Assembly (NCBI RefSeq): GCF_040611135.1
Contig: NZ_JBEXNL010000001.1
Span: 248,001 to 312,000, forward strand
Source of the DNA: Tsukamurella sp040611135
GTDB taxonomy: Bacteria > Actinomycetota > Actinomycetes > Mycobacteriales > Mycobacteriaceae
DNA length: 64,000 nt
Reading direction: 5' to 3'
The notes beneath the pieces were generated by a model, which was not told the origin of the DNA, did no database searches, and was given only the letters and a program-made list of their open reading frames with translations. This document shows positions 7,041 through 15,491 of this stretch, one piece after another; position 1 is the stretch's first letter; each line of letters opens with the position of its first letter. The position numbers and the translations under genes were made by a program.

Positions 7041-8438
7041 ATGTCGGAACCGGAGTCGGGAGTGCGCGACGGGTCCAAGCCCCGCCGCGGCAGGCCGCCC
7101 TCGGCCGGCCTCGCGGAGCGGCGCCGGGACGAGCTGACCGAGGCGGCGTTCGCGGTGTTCGCGGAACTGGGCTACGAGCAGGCCTCCGTCGCCGACATCG
7201 CGAAACGAGCGGGCATGGGGCAGGGCACCCTGTACCGCTACGTCGACGGCAAGCGTGAGCTCCTCGACCTCGTCTTCGATCGCTCCGTGGACGAACTGAT
7301 GACGGCGATCTCACCCGACGAGGTGATCGAGACGACCGCCACGGGCGATCTCGCGGCCTCCGAGGCGATGGTGGAGGCCCTGAGCCGCAGGCTGTTCCAT
7401 CTCGTCGACGCGCGGCCCGACATCCTCAAGGTCGTGATGGTGCAGGCGGGAACCGTCGACGAGGAGCTGCGCTACCGGATCCGCGGGCTCTACCAGACCT
7501 TCGACGCGATGATGGGGCGGGTGCTCGCGCACGCGCGCGATCGCGGATGGATCGTGACCCGCACCGACGATCCGGAGACGGAGACCGTCGAGTTGGGCCG
7601 GTTGCTTCCCGCGCTCGGCGTGCCCGGACTGGTCATGGCGCTCAACGGGGATGCCGATCCAGCACGTCGGCAGGCGTACGTGCGCGTGGCGGTCCGGATG
7701 TCGGCGCGTGGTCTCGTCTCCGACGGTGCGCGCGCGGCCCTGCGGTCCGAGCCGCTTCCCTCCGGCGCCGATGCGGACTCCCATGAGGCACGGTCGCACG
7801 ACGGGGACGCGGGCGGACGATCCGCCGAACTGTTGGACGCGGCGATCGCGGAGTTCGTCGAGAACGGCTACGCCGAGGTCGGGGTCAAGGAGATCACCGA
7901 GCGCGCGGGTGTCAGCCACGGAACCTTCTACAACTACTTCGACAGCAAGCGGCACATGCTGTCGGTCCTCATCGAGCGGAATCGCAACCTTCTCCTCGGA
8001 CGGCTCGAGGGCGTGGCCGCGACCTTCGACGAGCCGTTGACGGCCCGCGCGCTGTACGAGGCGGTCCTCGCGGTCAACACCGGTGCGCTGCAGGACATCG
8101 CAGGCAGGCTGGACGAGTTCCGCTTCCTCACCTTCGAGGTGCCGGGCGTCGACGCCGAGGCCTTCGACGACTACCTGCGGCTCTACCGCGAGGGCGCCGA
8201 TCGGTACGCCGCGATCCTCACCGCCGGCGCCGAGGCCGGCCTGATCGAGGACACGGTCGACATCGCCGTCGCCGCCGAGGCGTGGCTCGGCTACATGCTG
8301 GGTGCCGTCGCCGCGATGGTCAGCGAGGTCGACGTGGCCGCGCCCGCCGAGAGCGCACGCGTGGTCACGAACCTCCTGCTCGGCGGAGCACGGCCGGATC
8401 AGCCGTGCGGGCGGCCGTCAGCAGGCGGCCGCGGGTAG
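7041..8438 (+). CDS. Double TetR-family regulator (two TetR units in one chain)
   Basis: The 465-residue protein contains two complete TetR/AcrR DNA-binding regions. The first lies at about residues 28-75 (VADIAKRAGMGQGTLYRYVD) and the second at about 261-308 (VKEITERAGVSHGTFYNYFD). Each is followed by its own helical ligand-type domain, and a polar linker rich in Asp/Ser/His (about 236-259) joins them. Ordinary TetR proteins are about 200 residues and dimerise, so this chain looks like a covalent pseudo-dimer from gene fusion. The two halves differ clearly, so the fusion is old or joined unlike paralogs. ATG 7041 follows the ABC1 kinase stop by 11 bp. The 3' end overlaps the convergent lipoprotein gene by 21 bp. 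Ligand and targets are unknown. Confidence 0.88.
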   Translation: MSEPESGVRDGSKPRRGRPPSAGLAERRRDELTEAAFAVFAELGYEQASVADIAKRAGMGQGTLYRYVDGKRELLDLVFDRSVDELMTAISPDEVIETTATGDLAASEAMVEALSRRLFHLVDARPDILKVVMVQAGTVDEELRYRIRGLYQTFDAMMGRVLAHARDRGWIVTRTDDPETETVELGRLLPALGVPGLVMALNGDADPARRQAYVRVAVRMSARGLVSDGARAALRSEPLPSGADADSHEARSHDGDAGGRSAELLDAAIAEFVENGYAEVGVKEITERAGVSHGTFYNYFDSKRHMLSVLIERNRNLLLGRLEGVAATFDEPLTARALYEAVLAVNTGALQDIAGRLDEFRFLTFEVPGVDAEAFDDYLRLYREGADRYAAILTAGAEAGLIEDTVDIAVAAEAWLGYMLGAVAAMVSEVDVAAPAESARVVTNLLLGGARPDQPCGRPSAGGRG

Positions 8439-9314
8439 CGCTCCGAGGTGCGTGCGGACCGCGTTCGCGAGCGTGGTGAGCGCGGCCTCCCCGGAGGCGA
8501 GAGCACCGTCGGCCGGGCGGACCGACAGCATGACGCCGGTCGTGCCCCGCTCGGTCTGCACGACGGCCAGCTGCCGCACGACGTACGCGCCGTCGGTGCC
8601 CGGGCCCCACCCGCCCTTGACGCCGACCGACTGTGCGCCGCGCAACCCGTAGAGGCCCCACTGCTGGTTCCCGGCGACCTGTTGCATGAGTCCGAGGGCC
8701 GTGAGCCCCGCGGGGGAGCAGGGGATCCGGGCGGCGAATCGCGCTGCGGCGTCGTCGGTCCAGAGCGTTTGGCCGAACGCGGAGTACTCGGGCCGAACCT
8801 TGCGGGTCTGCACCGTGGTCCGCGCGTCGCCGCCCGCGTGGAGGACGTTCTGCACCGCCGCACCGGCCTGCGCCGGGGTGCCGAGCGAATCCCAGATCGC
8901 CTCGGCGGCGTCGTTGTCGGACTGCGTGATCGCGGCGCGCATCCGGTCAGTGGCCTGCTGTCGCCCGGACCGCTCGAGGGCGGCCATCACCAGCGGCACC
9001 TTGGAGGTCGACCAGGCCGGGAGCGCGGCGGAATCGCCCGCGGTCACCACTCGGCCGCCGGCCGCGACGGCGATGCTCGCCCCGCCGGGCACCTCGCCGA
9101 CGGCGCGCGTCAGGGCCGCCTGCAGCGGATCGGCGCGCTGCGACGGTGCCGGTCGTCCCGGACCCGCCGTGGACGGGGCCGTGGTCGGGGCCGTGGCCAC
9201 CGTCGGCCCCGCGGACGACGGGGCGGCGGCACCGTCGTCCCCGATCGTGCAGGCCGTCGCGCTCAGGGCGAGCACGAGGAGCACTGCGGCCCTAATAGAG
9301 GTAGACGATCGCAT
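8418..9314 (-). CDS. Beta-lactamase-like serine hydrolase lipoprotein
   Basis: This 298-residue protein has a signal peptide with lipobox ALSATAC (Cys 22), a Ser/Thr/Pro-rich linker to about residue 62, and a class A beta-lactamase/penicillin-binding fold. The SxxK tetrad is STSK in AWSTSKVPLV, the SDN triad is in TQSDNDAAE, and the KTG-like box reads KGG in VGVKGGWGPG. A clear omega-loop ExxLN deacylation motif is not visible, so true antibiotic hydrolysis is doubtful. A peptidoglycan-related or inactive sensor role is possible. The start ATG lies 23 bp inside the end of the upstream Ser/Thr kinase gene, implying coupled translation and a functional link. Confidence 0.85.
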   Translation of the reverse strand: MRSSTSIRAAVLLVLALSATACTIGDDGAAAPSSAGPTVATAPTTAPSTAGPGRPAPSQRADPLQAALTRAVGEVPGGASIAVAAGGRVVTAGDSAALPAWSTSKVPLVMAALERSGRQQATDRMRAAITQSDNDAAEAIWDSLGTPAQAGAAVQNVLHAGGDARTTVQTRKVRPEYSAFGQTLWTDDAAARFAARIPCSPAGLTALGLMQQVAGNQQWGLYGLRGAQSVGVKGGWGPGTDGAYVVRQLAVVQTERGTTGVMLSVRPADGALASGEAALTTLANAVRTHLGALPAAAC

Positions 9315-10803
9315 TGTTCCCTCCCCGGCAGGTCACGACGTTCGACTCGCCGGTGCACGACATCGAGATGGCGCCGAGGTCCGGCGCGCGGGGACTGACC
9401 GCCGCCACGGTCCCGGACTGCGGCGCCGTGAACCGGGCGCGGTATGCGGCGACGATCGCGCCGGCGAACTCGCACGAGGTGTAGGGCTCTCCGGCGACGC
9501 CGCTGCCCTTGTCGGCAGCGACCGAGGTGAAGGCCTCGCCCGTGCCGGGCGTGCAGATCGTGGTGTTGGCGGGCTGGACCGCCTTGGTCACGGTCGGGCT
9601 GGTCGACGGTGCCGCGCTCGTCGTGGCCTCGACGGACGACGTGGTGGGGGCAGCCCTCGTGGTCGGCGAGGAGGACGGACCGCCGGAGGTGAGCAGCACC
9701 GCCACGGCCGCGACGAGGGCGACGACCAGGACCACGGCGGCGATCGCGAGTGCGGGCACCACGGACCGCTTCCGCTGCGGCGGCGCGGCCGGCGCGGGCG
9801 GGTACGACGCCGGTGGCGCGTAGCTCGGCGTGACGTAGCGGGGCCCGCCGCTCGACCCGGGCGCGCTGCGGGGGTACGAGACCTGCGTCGGCAGCGGAAC
9901 GGACGAGGGGGGTGCCGGGCGGGGAGCCGACGGTACCGTCGTCGTGGTGCCCCAGCTCTGGGCCGTGCCCTGCAGGGCGGAAACCGCGGCCCGGGCGAGC
10001 GAACCGCAGGTCGCGTACCTGTCCTCGGGGCGCTTGGCCATGCCCTTGGCGACCACGGCGTCGAGGGCCGCGGGCAGCTGCCGGGACGCGTCGACCGACG
10101 GGCGGGGCGGCGGCGAGAGCAGGTGGTGCCGCATCATCTCCGAGATCGACTTCGCGGCGAACGGGGGCCGGCCGACCAGGAGCTCGTAGAGCACGCACGC
10201 GAGCGAGTAGACGTCGCCGGCCGGGGTGGCGCCGCCGCCGTCGAACCGCTCCGGCGCGGCGTAGGCCTGCGAGCCGACGAACAGCCCGGCGGAGGTGAGG
10301 CGGTCGGCGTCGCCGGTCACGACCAGCCCGAAGTCGAGGAGGTACGCGAAGCCCGACGGGGTGACCTGGATGTTGGCCGGCTTCACATCGCGGTGCACGA
10401 GGCCCTGCAGGTGGGCCGAATCCAGTGCGGAGGCGACCTGGGTGACGAGGTCGACGGCGCGGTCCGCGGGGAGCGGGCCGGCCGCGACGATCTCGGCGAG
10501 GTTACTGCCGTCGACCAGGCGCATGTCGAGGTACAGGGTGCCGTCGATCTCGCCGTAGTCGTGGATCGGGATGACGTGCGGATCGGACAGCCGTGCCGCG
10601 GTCTGCGACTCGTGGGTGAAGCGCTCGCGGAAGCCGGGATCCTGCGCGGCGCTCGCGTGGAGCAGTTTGAGCGCGACATCACGATCCTTCGTGGTGTCGT
10701 GCGCGAGGTAGACCTCGCCCATCCCGCCGCGGCCCAGTAGCCGGACCAGGCGGTACCGGCCGAACGTGCTCCCCGCCCGTGCTCCCGCTGCGTCCCCGTC
10801 CAT
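9292..10803 (-). CDS. Transmembrane Ser/Thr protein kinase (PknB-type)
   Basis: This 503-residue receptor-like kinase has a glycine loop GRGGMGEVY (about 25-33), ATP lysine in VALKLL (K46), catalytic HRDVKPAN (D139) and DFG (D157). An APE-type segment, AYAAPERFDGG, is also visible, so the catalytic domain looks active. A Pro-rich juxtamembrane linker leads to one membrane span at about residues 345-370. After a Ser/Thr-rich stalk there is an outer domain of about 100 residues with four cysteines, likely two disulfides. The outer domain probably senses an envelope signal. It is followed with a 23-bp overlap by a beta-lactamase-like lipoprotein, a pairing that suggests a cell-wall theme. The mycobacterial kinase it matches cannot be decided. 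Confidence 0.92.
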   Translation of the reverse strand: MDGDAAGARAGSTFGRYRLVRLLGRGGMGEVYLAHDTTKDRDVALKLLHASAAQDPGFRERFTHESQTAARLSDPHVIPIHDYGEIDGTLYLDMRLVDGSNLAEIVAAGPLPADRAVDLVTQVASALDSAHLQGLVHRDVKPANIQVTPSGFAYLLDFGLVVTGDADRLTSAGLFVGSQAYAAPERFDGGGATPAGDVYSLACVLYELLVGRPPFAAKSISEMMRHHLLSPPPRPSVDASRQLPAALDAVVAKGMAKRPEDRYATCGSLARAAVSALQGTAQSWGTTTTVPSAPRPAPPSSVPLPTQVSYPRSAPGSSGGPRYVTPSYAPPASYPPAPAAPPQRKRSVVPALAIAAVVLVVALVAAVAVLLTSGGPSSSPTTRAAPTTSSVEATTSAAPSTSPTVTKAVQPANTTICTPGTGEAFTSVAADKGSGVAGEPYTSCEFAGAIVAAYRARFTAPQSGTVAAVSPRAPDLGAISMSCTGESNVVTCRGGNNAIVYLY

Positions 10804-10888
10804 CGCGCTCCTCCCAGAGTCCGATCGTGCCGAGTGTAAGCCGCGCGGCGTCCGGGCGGCTTCGCCGGATGATTGTTAGCGTGAATCC

Positions 10889-11827
10889 ATGATCGAAGTC
10901 GCGGGCTTGACCAAGACCTACGGTGCCGTCCGGGCGGTGAACGACCTGTCGTTCGCCGTGCGGCCGGGCCGGGTCACCGGGTTCCTCGGGCCGAACGGCG
11001 CTGGCAAATCGACGACGATGCGGTGCATCCTGGGGCTCGACCGGCCGACCGCCGGGGCCGCCACGATCGGAGGCAGGCAGTACCGGACGCTGGAGCGTCC
11101 ACTCACCCAGGTGGGTGCCCTGCTCGACGCGAAATGGGTGCACCCCAACCGTTCCGCCCGCGACCACCTGCGGTGGCTCGCCGTCGCGAGCGGGATCCCC
11201 GCGGCCCGCGCCGACGAGTGCCTCGCGGCGGTCGGGCTCACCGACGCCGCGCGCAAGAAGGCGGGCGGGTTCTCGCTCGGCATGGCGCAGCGGCTGGGCA
11301 TCGCCGGTGCCCTGCTGGGGGATCCGGGCGTACTGCTGTTCGACGAGCCGGTCAACGGGCTCGACCCCGAGGGCATCGTCTGGGTGCGCACGTTCATGAA
11401 GTCCCTCGCAGCGCAGGGCCGGACCGTGTTCGTCTCCAGTCATCTGCTGGCCGAGATGGCGCTCACGGCGGACGACGTGGTCATCGTCGGTCGCGGGCAC
11501 CTCGTGTGGAACGGGACCATGGCCGACTTCATTGCGCAGAACTCGGAACACTCGGTGCGCGTGCGCAGCCCGCGCGATCGCGAGCTGGCGACCGCGCTGA
11601 CCTCGCGCGGGTTCGCCGTCGAGGCGGCGGCCGAGCCCGCGCCGGGTGGCGGCGGCCGGACCGTGCTGACGGTGCGCGGCGCGACCAGCGACGTGGTGGG
11701 CGAGATCGCCGCCGCAGAAGGGCTGCCGCTCGCCGAGCTCGCGCCGCAGAGCAGTTCGCTCGAGCAGGTCTTCATGCGGCTGACCGGCGCGGCTGTGGAG
11801 TACCGGGGAATGGGAGGCATCGGATGA
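10889..11827 (+). CDS. ABC transporter ATP-binding protein (CcmA/DrrA type)
   Basis: This 312-residue ATPase has Walker A GPNGAGKST (about residue 36), Walker B VLLFDEPVNGLDP, and an H-loop histidine in VFVSSHLLAEM. The signature loop GFSLGMAQRLGIAG is the variant of LSGGQ common in multidrug or lantibiotic-immunity exporters. A C-terminal domain of about 90 residues (VRVRSPRDRELATAL onward) matches the extension found in DrrA-like proteins. The ATG of the permease gene overlaps its stop by 4 bp, so the two form one transporter. The substrate is not predictable. Confidence 0.92.
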   Translation: MIEVAGLTKTYGAVRAVNDLSFAVRPGRVTGFLGPNGAGKSTTMRCILGLDRPTAGAATIGGRQYRTLERPLTQVGALLDAKWVHPNRSARDHLRWLAVASGIPAARADECLAAVGLTDAARKKAGGFSLGMAQRLGIAGALLGDPGVLLFDEPVNGLDPEGIVWVRTFMKSLAAQGRTVFVSSHLLAEMALTADDVVIVGRGHLVWNGTMADFIAQNSEHSVRVRSPRDRELATALTSRGFAVEAAAEPAPGGGGRTVLTVRGATSDVVGEIAAAEGLPLAELAPQSSSLEQVFMRLTGAAVEYRGMGGIG

Positions 11828-12585
11828 TCGTGCGCGCCATACGTGCGGAGTACGTCAAGCTCACCACGGTCCGGGCCGCCAGGTGGCTGCTCATCGGGTC
11901 GATCGTGCTCTCGATCGGCATCACATTGATCGTCGCTCTCGTCATGCGGTCGATCCTCCGTTCCGAGGAGGTATCGGACGAGGGGGTGATCGCCTTCGCG
12001 CCGTTCACCGGGTTCGGTGGAGTGCCGGGCATCTCGATCGTCTTCGCCGCGATCATCGGCGTGCTGTCGGTGACCACGGAGATCCGGTTCAACACCCTGC
12101 GGACCACCTTCCTCGCTGTGCCGAACCGGTGGGCGGCGCTGCTCGCGAAGACCTCGGTCGTCGTCGTGGTCTGCGCCGTCGTGCATCTCCTCGCGCTGCT
12201 CGTCGGGGCCGTCCTCTACGGACTGATCGCGCACGGCTCGCCGTTCGCGGCGTTCCGCGCGGGGGACACCACGGTACTCACGTTCCCTCTCGCCGTCGCA
12301 TTCGCGACGGTTCTGGGCGTCGCCACCGGAGCCGCGCTGCGCAACGGCGCCGGGGCGATCGCGCTGCTGCTGGGCTACCTGTTCGTGGTCGACAACGTGA
12401 TCGGTCAGATTCCGCAGACCCACGACGCCGCCGCGTTCCTGCCGTTCTCCAACCTGCAGAACCTGCAGGGGGTGCTGTTCACGAGTCTCCCCTGGGGTGC
12501 GCCCGTGTCCTTCCTGTACCTGCTGGTGGTCGTCGGGGCGCTGTGGACGGGGGCGGTCGCGCTGCTCGCCCGGCGTGATGCGTGA
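11824..12585 (+). CDS. ABC transporter permease (ABC-2 type)
   Basis: This 253-residue membrane protein has about six hydrophobic spans, starting with RWLLIGSIVLSIGITLIVAL and ending with FLYLLVVVGALWTGAVALL. The cytoplasmic N-terminus RAEYVKLTTVRAARW is typical of ABC-2 permeases that pair with DrrA/CcmA-like ATPases (L.SE..K..T.RS). TTEIRFNTLRTTFLAVPNR is the usual coupling segment. The gene begins inside the ATPase stop (ATGA overlap). Together they likely export a drug, lipid or peptide. The nearby kinase and beta-lactamase-like genes lie on the other strand and need not be related. Confidence 0.9.
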   Translation: MIVRAIRAEYVKLTTVRAARWLLIGSIVLSIGITLIVALVMRSILRSEEVSDEGVIAFAPFTGFGGVPGISIVFAAIIGVLSVTTEIRFNTLRTTFLAVPNRWAALLAKTSVVVVVCAVVHLLALLVGAVLYGLIAHGSPFAAFRAGDTTVLTFPLAVAFATVLGVATGAALRNGAGAIALLLGYLFVVDNVIGQIPQTHDAAAFLPFSNLQNLQGVLFTSLPWGAPVSFLYLLVVVGALWTGAVALLARRDA

Positions 12586-12693
12586 CTCAGCCGACACGGC
12601 ATGGCTCGCAGGTCACAGGGGTGATGTAAGCATCGCGTGAACGTTCGCCGACGGCCCTGGCCGCCGGGTGGTTCGCAGTGCTACACACAAGGG

Positions 12694-13875
12694 GTGACCG
12701 TTGAGAACGCAGCCCCGCCGACCACGCCGACGTCCGGTCCGGCGGCCGCCGCACCGGGGCGCGTGCGGCGGACCGTCGGGCGGCGCGGCGTGCGGTACCT
12801 CGCGGTGCTGGCCGGCGCCTGGCTGCTCGCCGAGGCGATGGGACGGATCGGCGTCCCGGCGCCTGCGCTGCTCGGCGCGCTCCTGCTCGGCGCCGCGCTG
12901 CGGCTTGCGATCGGGCGGGAGGTGGCGGTGCCGGCGGAGGTCTCCCGGTGGACGCAGGCCTTCATCGGGGTGATGCTGGGCGGCTACCTCAATCTCGAGG
13001 CGATGCGCGCGGTGGGCCCGGTACTGGCCCCCTTCCTCGCGATCTCGGTGCTCACCGTGGTGCTGTCCGTCGTGGCCGCCTGGCTGCTGAGCCGGTGGGT
13101 CGCGGATCTCGATCAGCGCACGGCCACACTGGGTCTCATGGCCGGCGGATCGTCGGCGGTGGTCACGCTGTGTGACGAGCTCGGCGCGCGCAAGGACGTG
13201 GTGGGGGTCATGCAGTACTCCCGGGTCCTGCTGGTCAGCGTCACGGCGCCCTTCGTGGTGGTGGGCCTCGCCGGCGGGTCGACGGTGCCCGCGAAAGCCT
13301 GGTCCCTCGACCTGCAGATCGTGGGGCGCGGCGACCAGGTGGCGGGCCTGTCCACGGCGATCGTGTTCGCGCTGGCCGGGATGTGGCTGGGGCGCCGGCT
13401 CCACCTGCCGGGCGGCGGGCTGATCGGGCCGATGCTGCTGGCCGCCGTGATCGGCGGCGCGGAGCTCACCCGTGGGTTCGCGCCGCAGGGCGCGTTCAAG
13501 GAACTGCTGCTCATCGTGGTGGGGCTCGAAGTGGGGCTGTTGGTCGACCGGAGGCTGCTCCGCCGGCTGGCGCACCTGCTGCCCGCGATCGGCGGCGGCA
13601 TCGTCGTGGTGTGCGGGCTCGTGGCGCTTCTCGCGATCGGGGCCGCGCGCATGACCGGGACCTCCGTGGCCGACGCCTACCTCGCGACCACGCCCGGCGG
13701 GATCAACGCGGTGGTGGCCAGCGCCACCGGCAGTTCCGCGGCGAACATGGCGCTGATCGCGACGGTCCAGAGCCTGCGACTGATCATCGTGGTCCTGGCG
13801 CTGCCCCTGGTGGTGGCGGCGGTGAACCGGCTCTCGGGGCTCAGGAAGTCGCCCGCAACCGCCACGACGCGTTGA
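12694..13875 (+). CDS. AbrB-family membrane protein (ammonia-monooxygenase-like)
   Basis: This membrane protein of about 393 residues has ten or so hydrophobic segments arranged as two similar halves. Each half carries a Gly-rich motif: GLMAGGSSAVVTLCDELGARKDVVGVMQYSR in the first and ATTPGGINAVVASATGSSAANMALIATVQSLR in the second. This is the diagnostic repeat of the AbrB/AimB-like family (PF05145), whose members are putative transporters or regulators. GTG 12694 is preferred. The codons between an earlier GTG (12637) and this point include several rare in this genome (ACA, CAA, CGA), suggesting they are untranslated. Neither start has a clean ribosome site. The 3' end overlaps the convergent thiD by 35 bp. 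Confidence 0.8.
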   Translation: MTVENAAPPTTPTSGPAAAAPGRVRRTVGRRGVRYLAVLAGAWLLAEAMGRIGVPAPALLGALLLGAALRLAIGREVAVPAEVSRWTQAFIGVMLGGYLNLEAMRAVGPVLAPFLAISVLTVVLSVVAAWLLSRWVADLDQRTATLGLMAGGSSAVVTLCDELGARKDVVGVMQYSRVLLVSVTAPFVVVGLAGGSTVPAKAWSLDLQIVGRGDQVAGLSTAIVFALAGMWLGRRLHLPGGGLIGPMLLAAVIGGAELTRGFAPQGAFKELLLIVVGLEVGLLVDRRLLRRLAHLLPAIGGGIVVVCGLVALLAIGAARMTGTSVADAYLATTPGGINAVVASATGSSAANMALIATVQSLRLIIVVLALPLVVAAVNRLSGLRKSPATATTR

Positions 13876-14704
13876 CGGGGCCGTGCCCCGCGCCGACCGG
13901 GTAGGCGGCGGCGAGCGACCTGGTGACCCACTCCTTGCCGTAGGCGATCGCGGCGGGAACGTCGAGTCCGTGGGCGAGGGCGCAGACGGTTGCCGCCCCG
14001 AGGGTGTCGCCCGCGCCGTGATCGTGGCGCGTGTCGAGCCTCGGGGCCTCGAACTCGAGGAAATCGGCACCGTCGTAGAGGATGTCCGTGCTGGTCACGG
14101 CGGCCCGCAGGTGCCCGCCCTTGACGAGCGCCCAGCGCGGGCCCAGTGCGTGCAGGGCGCGGGCCGCGTCGCGCTGCGAGGCCTCGTCGACGACGTCGAT
14201 GCCGGTGATGAGCCGCACCTCGTCGAGGTTGGGCGTGACGATCCAGGCCAGCGGGAACAGCCGGCGCAGGAGTGTGTCCAACGCCTCCGGGGTGAGCAGC
14301 GGATCGCCGTGCTGCGACGCGCAGACGGGGTCGACCAGGAACGGGATGCTGTCGGCGCTGCCGGGGAGGCGCCCGCCGATGCCTAGCTCGATCGCGGTGT
14401 CGGCGATGGCGTCGATGATCTCCGCCGTCGCGAGCATGCCCGTCTTGACCGCGCCGACGCCGACGTCCTCGACCACGGCCCGGATCTGGCCGGCGACCGT
14501 GGCGGGCGGGATCGGATGGAACCCGGTGACGCCTAGGCTGTTCTGCACGGTGACGGCGGTGACCGCGCAGGTGCCGTGCACCCCCGCGAGCGCGAAGGTA
14601 CGCAGGTCCGACTGGAGACCGGCGGCCCCGCCCGAATCGGATCCGGCGATGGTCATCACCCGGACCGGGGTCTCGCCGGTGCCGGGAAGGGGCAGGTGCT
14701 GCAT
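13841..14704 (-). CDS. thiD: Hydroxymethylpyrimidine kinase / HMP-phosphate kinase (first copy)
   Basis: ThiD phosphorylates HMP and then HMP-P to give the pyrimidine diphosphate used by ThiE. The 287-residue protein (ATG 14704) shows TIAGSDSGGAAGLQSD at the N-terminus, TAVTVQNSLGV, the substrate region AVKTGMLAT, LVDPVCASQHGDPLL, IVTPNLDEVRLITG, ALVKGGHL and the anion-hole/catalytic DTRHDHGAGDTLGAA, so it looks active. A longer start at 14749 exists but adds an unconserved stretch. It is closely similar to the second copy at 15486-16391, and only an HNH nuclease gene lies between them. No TPP riboswitch precedes this copy. The 3' end overlaps the AbrB-family gene. Confidence 0.93.
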   Translation of the reverse strand: MQHLPLPGTGETPVRVMTIAGSDSGGAAGLQSDLRTFALAGVHGTCAVTAVTVQNSLGVTGFHPIPPATVAGQIRAVVEDVGVGAVKTGMLATAEIIDAIADTAIELGIGGRLPGSADSIPFLVDPVCASQHGDPLLTPEALDTLLRRLFPLAWIVTPNLDEVRLITGIDVVDEASQRDAARALHALGPRWALVKGGHLRAAVTSTDILYDGADFLEFEAPRLDTRHDHGAGDTLGAATVCALAHGLDVPAAIAYGKEWVTRSLAAAYPVGAGHGPVNASWRLRATS

Positions 14705-14961
14705 GGACTTCAGGGTAGCGCCGGGCACCGTTCGGGCCGCCGGTGCCACGCGAGGTGTACCGCGGCCCGTGCATCATTCTCGGGTGCGTCCCGAGTACGC
14801 CCGGGCGAACCTCAACCGCCTTGCCGATGAGCTCGAGGCCGCTCGATTCCCTGACGTCCGGGCGTGAACGCACTGCAGTAGCGGTTCGGCGCTGGTGATA
14901 ATTCCGTTGAGCCGGAGTGGAGCCGCACCTACTCTTGCAGGTCGAGAAGAGGAGGTGCGGA

Positions 14962-15426
14962 ATGAACGCGACTGCTTCCGCACCGCCGGTGCGGGTGTTC
15001 AACGCCGACTACAGTCTGCTCGACGTCGTGCACTGGCAGGACGCCGTGGGCATGCTGCTGCGTGAGGTCGCACACGCGCTGGAGCCGCACGATCCCCCGC
15101 GGGTGCTGCGGTCCCCGAGCACGGAGATCGAGGTTCCGCGGTCGTTGCTGCTGGTGCGGTACGCGGCGGTTCCCTACCGGCGCACCGCCGACCACGCGAG
15201 CCGGTCCGAGATCCTGCGGCGCGACGGCTTCGAGTGCCAGTACGCGGGCTGCGCCGCGCGGGCCGCCACGATCGACCACGTCTTCCCGCGGTCGAGGGGT
15301 GGTGGCAACACGTGGTCGAACCTCGTCGCGTGCTGCGCGGACTGCAATCACCGCAAGGCCGACCGCACGCCGGCAGAGGCGGGCATGCGCCTGGTGCGTG
15401 AGCCCTTCCGTCCTGCCGGCGTCTGA
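14962..15426 (+). CDS. HNH endonuclease-domain protein
   Basis: This 154-residue protein starts at ATG 14962 behind a strong GAGGAGGTG ribosome site. The C-terminal half is an HNH zinc-finger nuclease domain: a CQYAGC cysteine pair, the catalytic TIDHVFPRSRGG, then NLVACCADCNHRKADRTPAEAGM supplying the N, the second histidine and the second cysteine pair. The N-terminal half (VRVFNADYSLLDVVHWQDAVGML) is the conserved partner region found in many actinobacterial HNH proteins of unknown cellular role. It is inserted between two thiD copies and oriented against them. A long imperfect hairpin directly follows its stop. Confidence 0.9.
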   Translation: MNATASAPPVRVFNADYSLLDVVHWQDAVGMLLREVAHALEPHDPPRVLRSPSTEIEVPRSLLLVRYAAVPYRRTADHASRSEILRRDGFECQYAGCAARAATIDHVFPRSRGGGNTWSNLVACCADCNHRKADRTPAEAGMRLVREPFRPAGV

Positions 15427-15429
15427 TCC

Positions 15430-15491
15430 GATTAAACACTGTTACTACCCATCGCGACCTGCGGATTTTCCGTTGGTAACAGTGTTCAATC
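15430..15491. terminator. Bidirectional hairpin between HNH gene and second thiD
   Basis: The arms GATTAAACACTGTTACTACC (15430-15449) and GGTAACAGTGTTCAATC (15475-15491) pair with one mismatch and one bulge, including 11 consecutive perfect pairs. The structure sits exactly between two convergent genes and contains the thiD stop codon (15486-15488). No U-run follows, so termination in both directions is inferred from position and stem strength. Confidence 0.6.

Noticed and set aside
12637..12693. Longer N-terminus of the AbrB-family protein from GTG 12637
   Set aside because: The added codons include several that are rare in this genome and the ribosome site is poor. GTG 12694 is preferred, with moderate certainty.
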